This document shows positions 51,443 to 58,983 of a DNA stretch of 64,000 bases, in pieces. The stretch spans positions 1 to 64,000 of the forward strand of contig CANFOT010000001.1 in assembly GCA_947448625.1 (NCBI GenBank), given 5' to 3'. Positions within the stretch are counted from its first letter, which is position 1. The number at the start of each line of letters is the position of its first letter. A model generated the notes under the pieces. That model searched no databases, had not been told where the DNA came from, and worked only from the letters and a program-made list of their open reading frames with translations. This DNA is from Burkholderiaceae bacterium. Lineage in GTDB: Bacteria; Pseudomonadota; Gammaproteobacteria; Burkholderiales; Burkholderiaceae. Made by a program: the position numbers and the translations under genes.

Positions 51443-52813
51443 TTATTTTTCAGAAAAAAACTCGAAAGAAGCTTTTATCGACTCGCGTGGCACGAAGCAA
51501 ACCAGGGTATTAAGACGAGGCCGAACACTCGTACGCACCCCACCGCCGCCTGCCGGTCCACAGGTATATAGGGCGGTCACCTCCCTGCAAACTCGATTAG
51601 CCTCCGCCTTAATTTGATGGGACGCAGCTACACGCAAGCGAATGTCCTCAAATTCTCCTTGAGTATTAAGTTTGGGCCTCCGACCATCGTCACCAGAAAA
51701 AATACTTGCTGACCCAATAAAATCGATACGCAGATTGAGAGTATCGGAAAGTCGCTCTTGAATAATCTGGGCGGCAAGTTGAGCGCGCTCATAAGCATGG
51801 TGCCCGGCATACGAAATCTCCGCCTCAGCAAGCCAACCACCATCAATGCATATATTTGCCTTCAAAGTGGATGGCCGCTCATGTCCAGCAATACCATCCA
51901 AAGAAACAACATCCAGACCGCACTCCCGTAATTGGACATTACTAATATCAGCAATAACGTCTGGAGTTAAATATTGCGCTGGATCATGTACTTCATATAA
52001 AAGTTGCTCAGTTACCGTCATTCGATTCACAATGCCGCCAGTATTGACTGGCTTGGTAATACAAAAATTTCCGTTCTGATCAAACTCAACAAATGGAAAT
52101 CCAACATTTGCCAAATCAGGAACGTCTTTAATTCCAGGATCAGCAAAGTATCCTCCCGTAACTTGAGCACCACATTCGAGCAAATGACCAGCCATAGTAG
52201 CGGCTCCTAAAAAGTTCCAATCACTCCAGGACTTTTTAAAATGCATCATCAAAGGTCCGACTGTAAGGGCTGGATCAGCCACCCGACCAGTAATCACAAT
52301 TTGCGCTCCAGCGCTTAAGCTATCCGCAATCTCGCGAGCACCTAAATAAACATTAGCACTAACTAAAGAGCTTTCGCTTAAGAGCCTAAGGTCTTCATCA
52401 CTCAAATTCTGCTTCACCAGATCCCGAAGCTCTGGCGCAGAAATATCATCGCCTTTTACAATCGCAATTTTTAAATCTGGCAGGCCCTTCTTTTTTGCAA
52501 TCCTCGCTATACATCTAGCTGCACCCACTGGATTGGCTGCGCCAAAATTGCCAACAATGGGTATGCCATGCGTAATACAGTCAACTAAGATTGGCTCAAT
52601 CATCTCCAATAGAAGCGGTTCATAGCCCAAAGCCTCATTTTGAGAGCGCTCCAATTGGGCCAACGCCAAAGTTCTCTCTGCCAAGCTTTCAAAAATAATA
52701 CAGGCTGGGCCGCCCAGCCTAATCAGCTCGTCGACAAGCGGTTTGGCGACACCTAAACGATCCCCAGAAAACCCAGCGGCACAAGCCACGCGATAGATAT
52801 CGGGAAAATTCAT
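51443..52813 (-). CDS. AtuA-like protein (acyclic terpene utilization, DUF1446)
   Basis: A 456-residue cytosolic protein of the DUF1446/AtuA family. AtuA was first described in the Pseudomonas citronellol/geraniol cluster, but the family is widespread and of unproven activity. Conserved pieces are CAAGFSGDRLGVAKPLVDELIRLGGPACIIFESLAER, GIPIVGNFGAANPVGAARCIA, IVITGRVADPALTVGPLMMHF, HLLECGAQVTGGYFADPG and VNTGGIVNRMTVTEQLLYEVHDPAQYLTPDV. The next gene supplies the small domain. Neither atuCF-type carboxylase genes nor citronellyl-CoA genes are seen, so terpene use is not implied. The operon context suggests a carboxylic acid derived from a hydroxylated substrate. Confidence 0.88.
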   Translation of the reverse strand: MNFPDIYRVACAAGFSGDRLGVAKPLVDELIRLGGPACIIFESLAERTLALAQLERSQNEALGYEPLLLEMIEPILVDCITHGIPIVGNFGAANPVGAARCIARIAKKKGLPDLKIAIVKGDDISAPELRDLVKQNLSDEDLRLLSESSLVSANVYLGAREIADSLSAGAQIVITGRVADPALTVGPLMMHFKKSWSDWNFLGAATMAGHLLECGAQVTGGYFADPGIKDVPDLANVGFPFVEFDQNGNFCITKPVNTGGIVNRMTVTEQLLYEVHDPAQYLTPDVIADISNVQLRECGLDVVSLDGIAGHERPSTLKANICIDGGWLAEAEISYAGHHAYERAQLAAQIIQERLSDTLNLRIDFIGSASIFSGDDGRRPKLNTQGEFEDIRLRVAASHQIKAEANRVCREVTALYTCGPAGGGGVRTSVRPRLNTLVCFVPRESIKASFEFFSEK

Positions 52814-52824
52814 CTCAATGGGAC

Positions 52825-53580
52825 TTATTGTTGACTAACTTTTGGTGAATCCTGGAAGCTATTTGAGCGGAAGGTCAGCACCAATGTATCTCTATAGCCG
52901 TGAGGACCTAGTGGCTGTATGGGCGTGGATTCATGAATCATTCTTTCATCATTCATAAGCAACAAAGACCAAGGCTGAGTCAACGTAAATCTCAAGCCCG
53001 CGGAACCGCCCGCCTCAAAGATGCGAGTCTCGCCACCCTTAATACCAACCCGATTCAATAGAAAGACGGCTACGAAGTCTACGCCATCCCGGTGCGCTCC
53101 TTCAGGGGTTGGGCGCCCAATTCCATCGGTTGTATCAATCCGAAATTGATGTGCCTCAACAAACCAAGCACTTACCAGCTTGACGCTATTTAATACATGC
53201 GCTAATCCCAATAACAGAGACTGCCAGGCAGGATTGCTTGTAAGCTGAGCCTGAGAAGGCTCAAACCAACGCTCAATGCCTCCATGCAGAGCGTTGTAAT
53301 CCACAGATTGCCAATGCGCGCGATGGGGGACCATCACAAGGGATTCGCCTTTAATTTCATAACTCGCATGACGGCGAAATCGATAGCGTCCACCGTCTTT
53401 CAAATATGGATCTCGGGGTAAATCATCCCAAAACCGTGCAAGCTCCAATAGGGAATCAAGGGGGACCTGAGCAATCTGAGCTACATCCTCTGCGGAAATT
53501 ATGGCAAAGCCATCACCACGAAGAGAGTCCGATACATCCTTAATTGGCGTTAATGCGGGCGATAGGTTCATTGTGGACAT
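52825..53580 (-). CDS. 2-oxoglutarate/Fe(II) dioxygenase, IDO-like (PF10014)
   Basis: A 251-residue protein of the 2OG-Fe dioxygenase family. The iron triad is readable as His163-x-Asp165 (AHRDGVDFV) and His216 (RMIHESTPI), with Arg230 as the likely 2-oxoglutarate anchor. From memory the order and spacing are close to those of Bacillus L-isoleucine dioxygenase (IDO), which hydroxylates aliphatic amino acids. A free amino acid or similar small acid is therefore a plausible substrate. It lies 32 bases after the Bug gene and 11 before the AtuA-like gene in one operon, suggesting hydroxylation of an imported compound or a derivative. Confidence 0.87.
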   Translation of the reverse strand: MSTMNLSPALTPIKDVSDSLRGDGFAIISAEDVAQIAQVPLDSLLELARFWDDLPRDPYLKDGGRYRFRRHASYEIKGESLVMVPHRAHWQSVDYNALHGGIERWFEPSQAQLTSNPAWQSLLLGLAHVLNSVKLVSAWFVEAHQFRIDTTDGIGRPTPEGAHRDGVDFVAVFLLNRVGIKGGETRIFEAGGSAGLRFTLTQPWSLLLMNDERMIHESTPIQPLGPHGYRDTLVLTFRSNSFQDSPKVSQQ

Positions 53581-53612
53581 AGGTTTTTAATGGCGCTGAA
53601 ATTAATCAAAAT

Positions 53613-54584
53613 TTAATCTAATTGCGCACCCGATGCCTTAACAATTTTTGCCCATTTAACAATTTCATCCTTGAGGAGAGCGCTTAGCTTTGCAGGTGCG
53701 ACAGGGCTAAGATCTAAGCCTTGCGCACTCAACTTCTCACGCACATCAGGACGACCAAGCACCTTCCCCATTGCGAGCTGTATTTTTTTCGCAGCCTCAG
53801 AACTTACATCACTGGGGGCAAAAAGAGCGACCCAAACCTCACCAACACAATCTGGATAGGTCTCGGCAAGCGTAGGAATTTCAGGCGCGGCACTTGAACG
53901 CTTCGCAGAGCTAATTGCAATTGCCTGCAATTTTCCAGCTTTGATGTAATTCAAGGCCGAGGGGAGACTTGCAAAAGCGAGCGGGACCTGACCACCCAAT
54001 ACATCATTAATTGCAGGTGCAACACCCTTATATGGAATATGCTGCATCTCAATGCCAGCACTGGTATTGAGCATTGCACCAAGTAAATGGCTAATCGTTC
54101 CATTACCAGCTGAAGCATAAGACAACTCACCAGGACGCTTCTTAGCAGCAGATACTACGTCTGCCAAAGTTTTGTAAGGCGACCCCGGTGGCGATACCAA
54201 GACATAAGGCGTCCCGCCAATGTAATACAGCGGAACAAAGTCATTCACCGGATCAAATCCGGGGTTCTTGTACAAAGAAGGATTAATTGCTTGTGCGCTA
54301 TTAATAGTCAGCAGCAGCGTGTAACCATCCTTGGCAGCACGTGCAACACTTTGGGTGCCAATATTTCCTCCGGCACCCGGCCTATTTTCGACGACGATTG
54401 AAGTACCAAGAACCTCACCCAGAGAAGGCGCAATTAATCGTGCAACGATATCGTTGGTTCCACCCGCAGCTTGGGGGACGACCATGGCAATCGGTTTGGA
54501 TGGGTAGGGTTGAGCAAGCGCGCCTACAGAAAAAAGCCAAGCGCCTAATAGCGCAGCAATCGCAACAATATTCTTATGCTTCAT
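53613..54584 (-). CDS. Bug family tripartite tricarboxylate receptor
   Basis: A 323-residue periplasmic receptor with a signal peptide ending at ALAQP (residue 25), followed by YPSKPIAMVVPQAAGGTNDIVA, ENRPGAGGNIGTQ, AKDGYTLLL, and HIPYKGVAPAINDVLGG. Its ATG shares one base with the stop of the preceding TAXI-like gene (TAATG) and has AGGAG eight bases upstream, so the two receptors are translated as a pair. The binding motif GVAPAIN replaces GxGPAxx. It is the second gene of the TAXI-Bug-dioxygenase-AtuA operon. Confidence 0.93.
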   Translation of the reverse strand: MKHKNIVAIAALLGAWLFSVGALAQPYPSKPIAMVVPQAAGGTNDIVARLIAPSLGEVLGTSIVVENRPGAGGNIGTQSVARAAKDGYTLLLTINSAQAINPSLYKNPGFDPVNDFVPLYYIGGTPYVLVSPPGSPYKTLADVVSAAKKRPGELSYASAGNGTISHLLGAMLNTSAGIEMQHIPYKGVAPAINDVLGGQVPLAFASLPSALNYIKAGKLQAIAISSAKRSSAAPEIPTLAETYPDCVGEVWVALFAPSDVSSEAAKKIQLAMGKVLGRPDVREKLSAQGLDLSPVAPAKLSALLKDEIVKWAKIVKASGAQLD

Positions 54585-55918
54585 TATTTCTCCTGAGATA
54601 GGGAGTTCAGTCTTCCGCGAACTTCACCGACATGCCCTTTCAAATCATACAACTCTTTAGCATCCAACATTGACACCTTAATATTTCCAACTCGTCTTTC
54701 GATATCAGCCAAGTCTTTGAAGTTCTTTTGCGCTAGCTCGGGACTGGCTGCATTTCTCTCAATCACCTTTAACTCTTCGTATACCTGAGATAATTTCAGA
54801 CGTAGCAGGAAATTTTTCGTCGCAGGGATGTAAGTAAATAGCGGAATCAAGATCACTAGTAGCGGAATCACAATCTTTGCAAAACGTCCAATCCACACTG
54901 CAGTCCAGAAAGGAAGATGGCGATGCAAGAAAGAAGGCCCATCTTTTAAGTAGATTTCAGCATCAACATGCACGGGGAAATCAAGGCCGGTACCAGACGG
55001 AAACTCTCCCGGATTTTGTAAATAAGAATAGGTTTTGAGTATGTCGTACGTATCACCAAGCAAGAGTGTTACCAATGCAGGGCTCACATCATCCTTTCCT
55101 ACTAATGTCGCCGTTGCTGCTAATACCTGTATATCTTGACGCGGAATATCGTGCGCAATACTTACTACCCCACGCGGCACCTTTACCTTTGATAGGAAAG
55201 GGAAGATATGAACATAGGCATCGGCTTGCTCAAAGCTCATTAAACGAATGCCAGGAGTCTCATAAAAAATTTTTAGGATAGGAGCCTCGGCTGCACTAAC
55301 AATAAATACAGCATCCAATTCATTCTTTTTAAATTTCTCCAGGGCATCCAACGGCTTTAACTTTTCAGCATGAAAATCACTTGCGCTCAATCCACTTGCT
55401 TCGAGCAGCTGAGAGGTCAACGACAAGGTGCCGCTACCTTCATTTCCAATCGCAACCCGCTTACCCTTTAACTGGCTCAACAGGTTTAATTTTCCCGCGT
55501 CATCCTTAAAGCTAGCTTCTCGATACCAAACCCATAACGGCTCATAAAAGACCCCCGCAATAGAAACTAAATTGGGGTATTTGGAAAGATCTGCTACGCC
55601 ACCCTGAATCATCGCAAAATCAACGCCAGAATCTGGATTACTCAATAAAGCAAGGTTGTCGCCAGTACCGCCAGTAGCTCGTAATTTCAGCGACACCCCC
55701 TGTCGGGAAAGTTCGCCCTGAAGCCTTTCTCCAAACTTTTGGTAGAGCCCAGTCGGAAATCCCGTTGCCAATTCAATTGATCTAGGTGGCGGAGGAACCA
55801 ATACCCAAAGCGTGGCAAACAGGATGCCAACCAGAATCAAGAAGGCAATGCCCACTGCCAAGGGGTTATAAATATTTTTGCGTATGAAGTCCATAAGAAT
55901 TCTTCTCGTTTTTGTCAT
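54584..55918 (-). CDS. Membrane-anchored TAXI family protein
   Basis: A 444-residue protein, or 436 if the in-frame ATG at 55894 is the start. An N-terminal helix (about 18-42) anchors the protein. The periplasmic TAXI domain (about 47-335) shows ELATGFPTGLYQKFGERLQ, LRATGGTGDNLALL, LLSQLKGKRVAIGNEGSGTLSLTSQLLEASGL and ELDAVFIVSAAEAPIL. A second helix (about 341-363) precedes a cytosolic, charged tail of about 80 residues with coiled-coil character (LSQVYEELKVIERN and IERRVGNIKVSM). No TRAP permease is adjacent. The double anchor with a cytosolic helix suggests signalling or tethering rather than free diffusion; that is inference. Confidence 0.88.
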   Translation of the reverse strand: MTKTRRILMDFIRKNIYNPLAVGIAFLILVGILFATLWVLVPPPPRSIELATGFPTGLYQKFGERLQGELSRQGVSLKLRATGGTGDNLALLSNPDSGVDFAMIQGGVADLSKYPNLVSIAGVFYEPLWVWYREASFKDDAGKLNLLSQLKGKRVAIGNEGSGTLSLTSQLLEASGLSASDFHAEKLKPLDALEKFKKNELDAVFIVSAAEAPILKIFYETPGIRLMSFEQADAYVHIFPFLSKVKVPRGVVSIAHDIPRQDIQVLAATATLVGKDDVSPALVTLLLGDTYDILKTYSYLQNPGEFPSGTGLDFPVHVDAEIYLKDGPSFLHRHLPFWTAVWIGRFAKIVIPLLVILIPLFTYIPATKNFLLRLKLSQVYEELKVIERNAASPELAQKNFKDLADIERRVGNIKVSMLDAKELYDLKGHVGEVRGRLNSLSQEK

Positions 55919-56013
55919 TATGCCCCGTGCTTAGGAATCGTTAGTGGAATGAAATCCCTTTAAATGATTCGAGATAAGATGGAGTTTTAGGGAACCCAAA
56001 ATTAGGATAGAAA

Positions 56014-56775
56014 ATGAACTCAAACCCCAATAAGGTAGCCCTAGTCACGGGAGCGGGAACAGGAATCGGCAAGGCGGCTGCTAAGGCGCTTCTGAACGGA
56101 GGATATTACGTGGTTCTTGTCGGCAGAAATCTTGAAAAACTCAGGCTCGCCATTCAAGCCATTGGCGGAAACAGTCAAACTTGCCTGGCCCTCGCTTGTG
56201 ATATTGGTAAGCCTGACGAGGTAAAGCGCTTATTCACAGAAATCCAAGGGCGGTTGGGTCGCATTGACGTACTATTTAACAATGCCGGCATGGGTGCCCC
56301 AGCTATTCCGATGGAGGAACTGAGTTACGAGCAATGGATGAATGTCGTCAACACCAATCTCTGCGGAGCTTTCCTATGCTCGCAAGAGGCTATCCGCATG
56401 ATGAAAGCGCAATCGCCTCAAGGCGGCAGAATTATCAACAATGGCTCTATCTCTGCCCATGCACCCCGCCCTATGTCTGCGCCCTATACGGCCACTAAAC
56501 ATGCAATGACAGGACTCACAAAATCGATTGCCCTGGATGGCCGCCCATTCAATATTGCCTGCGGTCAGATCGATATTGGCAATGCCGGGACTGAAATGAC
56601 CATTCCCATGGCGGCTGGAATTTTGCAGCCCGATGGATCAAAAAAAGTTGAGCCGCTAATGGATGTAGATCACGTGGGTCAGGCTGTACTACACATGGCC
56701 CAACTCCCCCTAGAAAGCAATATTCTATCCATGACCATCATGGCAACAAACATGCCATTTGTTGGGCGAGGATAA
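56014..56775 (+). CDS. Short-chain dehydrogenase/reductase (SDR)
   Basis: A 253-residue classical SDR. The cofactor motif is [12 protein letters not shown] at about 11-22. NNAGMGAP lies mid-domain, the catalytic Ser is in [11 protein letters not shown], and the Tyr-x3-Lys pair is in YTATKHAM. The GRN segment after the second strand ([10 protein letters not shown]) favours NADP(H). The C-terminal part has an [11 protein letters not shown] segment. The substrate is unknown. It is divergent from the TAXI-Bug operon and abuts the stop of ccmI; it may serve the operon on its left. Confidence 0.92.
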   Translation: MNSNPNKVALVTGAGTGIGKAAAKALLNGGYYVVLVGRNLEKLRLAIQAIGGNSQTCLALACDIGKPDEVKRLFTEIQGRLGRIDVLFNNAGMGAPAIPMEELSYEQWMNVVNTNLCGAFLCSQEAIRMMKAQSPQGGRIINNGSISAHAPRPMSAPYTATKHAMTGLTKSIALDGRPFNIACGQIDIGNAGTEMTIPMAAGILQPDGSKKVEPLMDVDHVGQAVLHMAQLPLESNILSMTIMATNMPFVGRG

Positions 56776-57966
56776 TTAAGGCCTGGCCTGATCAATCACC
56801 AAGCGGGCATCTTTCGTACCCACTTTGATGGTTTGAGGTGCAGAAATTAAATCGCCAGATTCAGGCGCCGCCATTCCAGTTTTGGAGATACGCACCTCCA
56901 CCGACACCTGGGGTAATTGAGAAATCAGCGCATTGGGGTTCATCGCCAAAGCATCATTCAAAACAAAGCTCATTGGAAATGTCGTGACAGCGGTTTTCAA
57001 AACGGCAACTGGCATACGCTCACCTGGCTTACGCGCAATCACCATCAAGATATCGCCCGATTTAATTCTTTCTTTAAGTTGAGGAGTTATCTCTACGAGG
57101 CCGCTAACTACTTGACTGCTAAGTGCTGGCGCGCTAGCCGGCGAGAGCCCTCCCTTGCTACGTGCTTCAGCAATAGAAGCAGAAATTGCACGCGCCTCAT
57201 CAGAGTCTACGGGCAACTGCTTAGCCAACTTATCCCAAGATTGCACAGCCGCTTTATAGTTTTGCACATTAAAGGCTGCGGCTCCAGAAAGCCACAGCGC
57301 CAGTAAATTATTGGGGTCTAGTGCCAATGCCTTATTAATTAGTTGTTGTGGCTTGCCAGCAAAATTTCCACTCGCATTTGCTGCCAGTACATCGGCATAA
57401 TCAGCCAACAATTGTGGATCGGAGTCCACAAAAGAACCTGCGCGAGCATAAGCCTGCTCAGCCTCGGTATTGCGACCCAAAATCCGATAGGAACGAGCCA
57501 GCATAGCCCAACCCTTCAAATTGCCTGGCTCTTTTTCCATCTTGGCAGCAAACTCTGCAACCATCTTTTCAACAGACTCTTGGGTTACGGGTTTTTCAAC
57601 GCCCTTCTGAGTGATTCGAGAGGCATCGCCCAAGAAAAAGTAAAGGCACGCTGACAGCGCCACTACAAAGATGCAAATACCGACGATAGTTTTCTTTGGG
57701 GAACCGAGCACTGCGAGATCATCGGCTTCATTGGTATCTTGAAAAAGACGTTGACGCATCTCTGCATGAGCCTGCTCATAACTTGCAGCGTCTACTGCAC
57801 CCGACAAACGATCCTCCTCTAACTTGTCGAGCTCTTCTCGATAAATAGCCGCATTCATCTGACGACGTGATGTTGCTAACTCCTGAAGAGGAAATAAGAA
57901 TGGACGCAGCAATAGCACTAAGACCAAAATCAACAAAAGAAGGGCCGGCATTAAAAAACTAGTCAT
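56776..57966 (-). CDS. ccmI: Cytochrome c biogenesis protein CcmI (CycH)
   Basis: A 396-residue apocytochrome chaperone. Two helices (about 4-24 and 92-112) flank a cytosolic loop with RREMNAAIYREEL-like sequence (RRQMNAAIYREELDKLEEDRLSG). A periplasmic TPR region (about 120-275) follows with GWAMLARSYRILGRNTEAEQAYARA and KALALDPNNLLALWLSGAAAFN. The C-terminus (about 285-396) is a beta-rich domain (LKERIKSGDILMVIARKPG). It presents apocytochrome to the CcmFH ligation complex. The start overlaps ccmH by eight bases and the stop abuts the SDR gene. Confidence 0.94.
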   Translation of the reverse strand: MTSFLMPALLLLILVLVLLLRPFLFPLQELATSRRQMNAAIYREELDKLEEDRLSGAVDAASYEQAHAEMRQRLFQDTNEADDLAVLGSPKKTIVGICIFVVALSACLYFFLGDASRITQKGVEKPVTQESVEKMVAEFAAKMEKEPGNLKGWAMLARSYRILGRNTEAEQAYARAGSFVDSDPQLLADYADVLAANASGNFAGKPQQLINKALALDPNNLLALWLSGAAAFNVQNYKAAVQSWDKLAKQLPVDSDEARAISASIAEARSKGGLSPASAPALSSQVVSGLVEITPQLKERIKSGDILMVIARKPGERMPVAVLKTAVTTFPMSFVLNDALAMNPNALISQLPQVSVEVRISKTGMAAPESGDLISAPQTIKVGTKDARLVIDQARP

Positions 57967-58459
57967 TTGAATTTTCTATTGAACTGGATTTTGCGCCCCG
58001 AAGAAGTGCATCAATACGACGATTATCAGCATCTGATAGGGTGGCACTAGGCACACTCTGATTTCTGCGACGCAAATAAACCATTAAGCCGATAATGCCG
58101 GCAAGCAGAATAATGAAGGGGCCTATCCATAGCAGCCAAGTGATCGGCTTCACGGGCGGTCGATACAGCACAAAATCTCCGTAGCGATCCACCATAAAAT
58201 TCCTGATTTGCTCGTCCGTCTTACCCTCTTTAATCAGAATACGAATCTCTGCGCGAAGGTCATTGGCCAGATCAGAGCGGGAACCAGCAAGCGATTCATT
58301 TTGACAAACCAAGCAACGCATTTCTTCTGATATTGCAATCAAGCGTTGCTCTGTCACTGGATCATCAGCCAGGGGTACTGCGTCTTTTGCAGTAGCAACA
58401 TTCACTGCAACCGCGATGGCCAGGGCTAGCAAAAAGGATGAGATGAATTTTGTCAGCAT
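57959..58459 (-). CDS. ccmH: Cytochrome c-type biogenesis protein CcmH
   Basis: A 166-residue membrane thioredoxin-like protein with a signal/anchor (about 5-24), the redox motif EMRCLVCQNESLAGS (CxxC), and a downstream helix at about 110-130. It keeps the apocytochrome heme-site cysteines reduced with CcmG. This is the shorter CcmL-like form; the TPR function resides in CcmI. It shares a base with the ccmG stop. The YGDFVLYRPPVKPITWLLW segment is strongly conserved. Confidence 0.95.
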   Translation of the reverse strand: MLTKFISSFLLALAIAVAVNVATAKDAVPLADDPVTEQRLIAISEEMRCLVCQNESLAGSRSDLANDLRAEIRILIKEGKTDEQIRNFMVDRYGDFVLYRPPVKPITWLLWIGPFIILLAGIIGLMVYLRRRNQSVPSATLSDADNRRIDALLRGAKSSSIENSND

Positions 58460-58983
58460 TACTTAAGCTCACCCAATAAGGGAATGATTTTCTGATTGAG
58501 CAAATCCATAGTGAGTGGGCCAATGTGCTTAAAACGAATCACACCCGCCTTATCAATTATGTAAGTCTCTGGAACACCATACACACCATAGTCAATGCCA
58601 ACCCTACCCTTAGCATCAAAAGCAGACAGGAGATAGGGGTTTCCTTGGCGTGTGAGCATGGCCATAGCATCATCACGCTTGTCCTTGTAATCCAAGCCAA
58701 TAATAGGCGCAACTTGTAACTTGCCTAGTTCGACAAGAACGGGATGCTCTTCACGACACGCAACACACCAAGAGGCCCATACATTCAAAATCCAGGGCTT
58801 CCCTTTCATGCTTTCAGGCGAAAAAGTCTTTTGGGGATCTGCCAGCTGAGTTAATTCAAAAGCAGGGGCCTGTTTACCAATTAGTGGTGAAGGCACCTCA
58901 TGTGGATCGCGATTCAAGCCAACCGCCAAAAATCCAACCAAAATCACAAACAACAGCAGTGGAATTAAAAACTTGGCTTTCAT
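58459..58983 (-). CDS. ccmG: Thiol:disulfide interchange protein CcmG/DsbE
   Basis: A 174-residue periplasmic thioredoxin-fold protein tethered by an N-terminal helix (about 5-23). The active site is WASWCVACREEHP (CVAC, where many homologues have CxxC with Pro). The family block GKPWILNVWASWCVACREEHPVL and the cis-Pro segment YGVYGVPETYIIDKAGVIRFKHIGPL are present. It reduces CcmH or apocytochrome disulfides. The start overlaps the ccmF stop (ATGA). Confidence 0.95.
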   Translation of the reverse strand: MKAKFLIPLLLFVILVGFLAVGLNRDPHEVPSPLIGKQAPAFELTQLADPQKTFSPESMKGKPWILNVWASWCVACREEHPVLVELGKLQVAPIIGLDYKDKRDDAMAMLTRQGNPYLLSAFDAKGRVGIDYGVYGVPETYIIDKAGVIRFKHIGPLTMDLLNQKIIPLLGELK

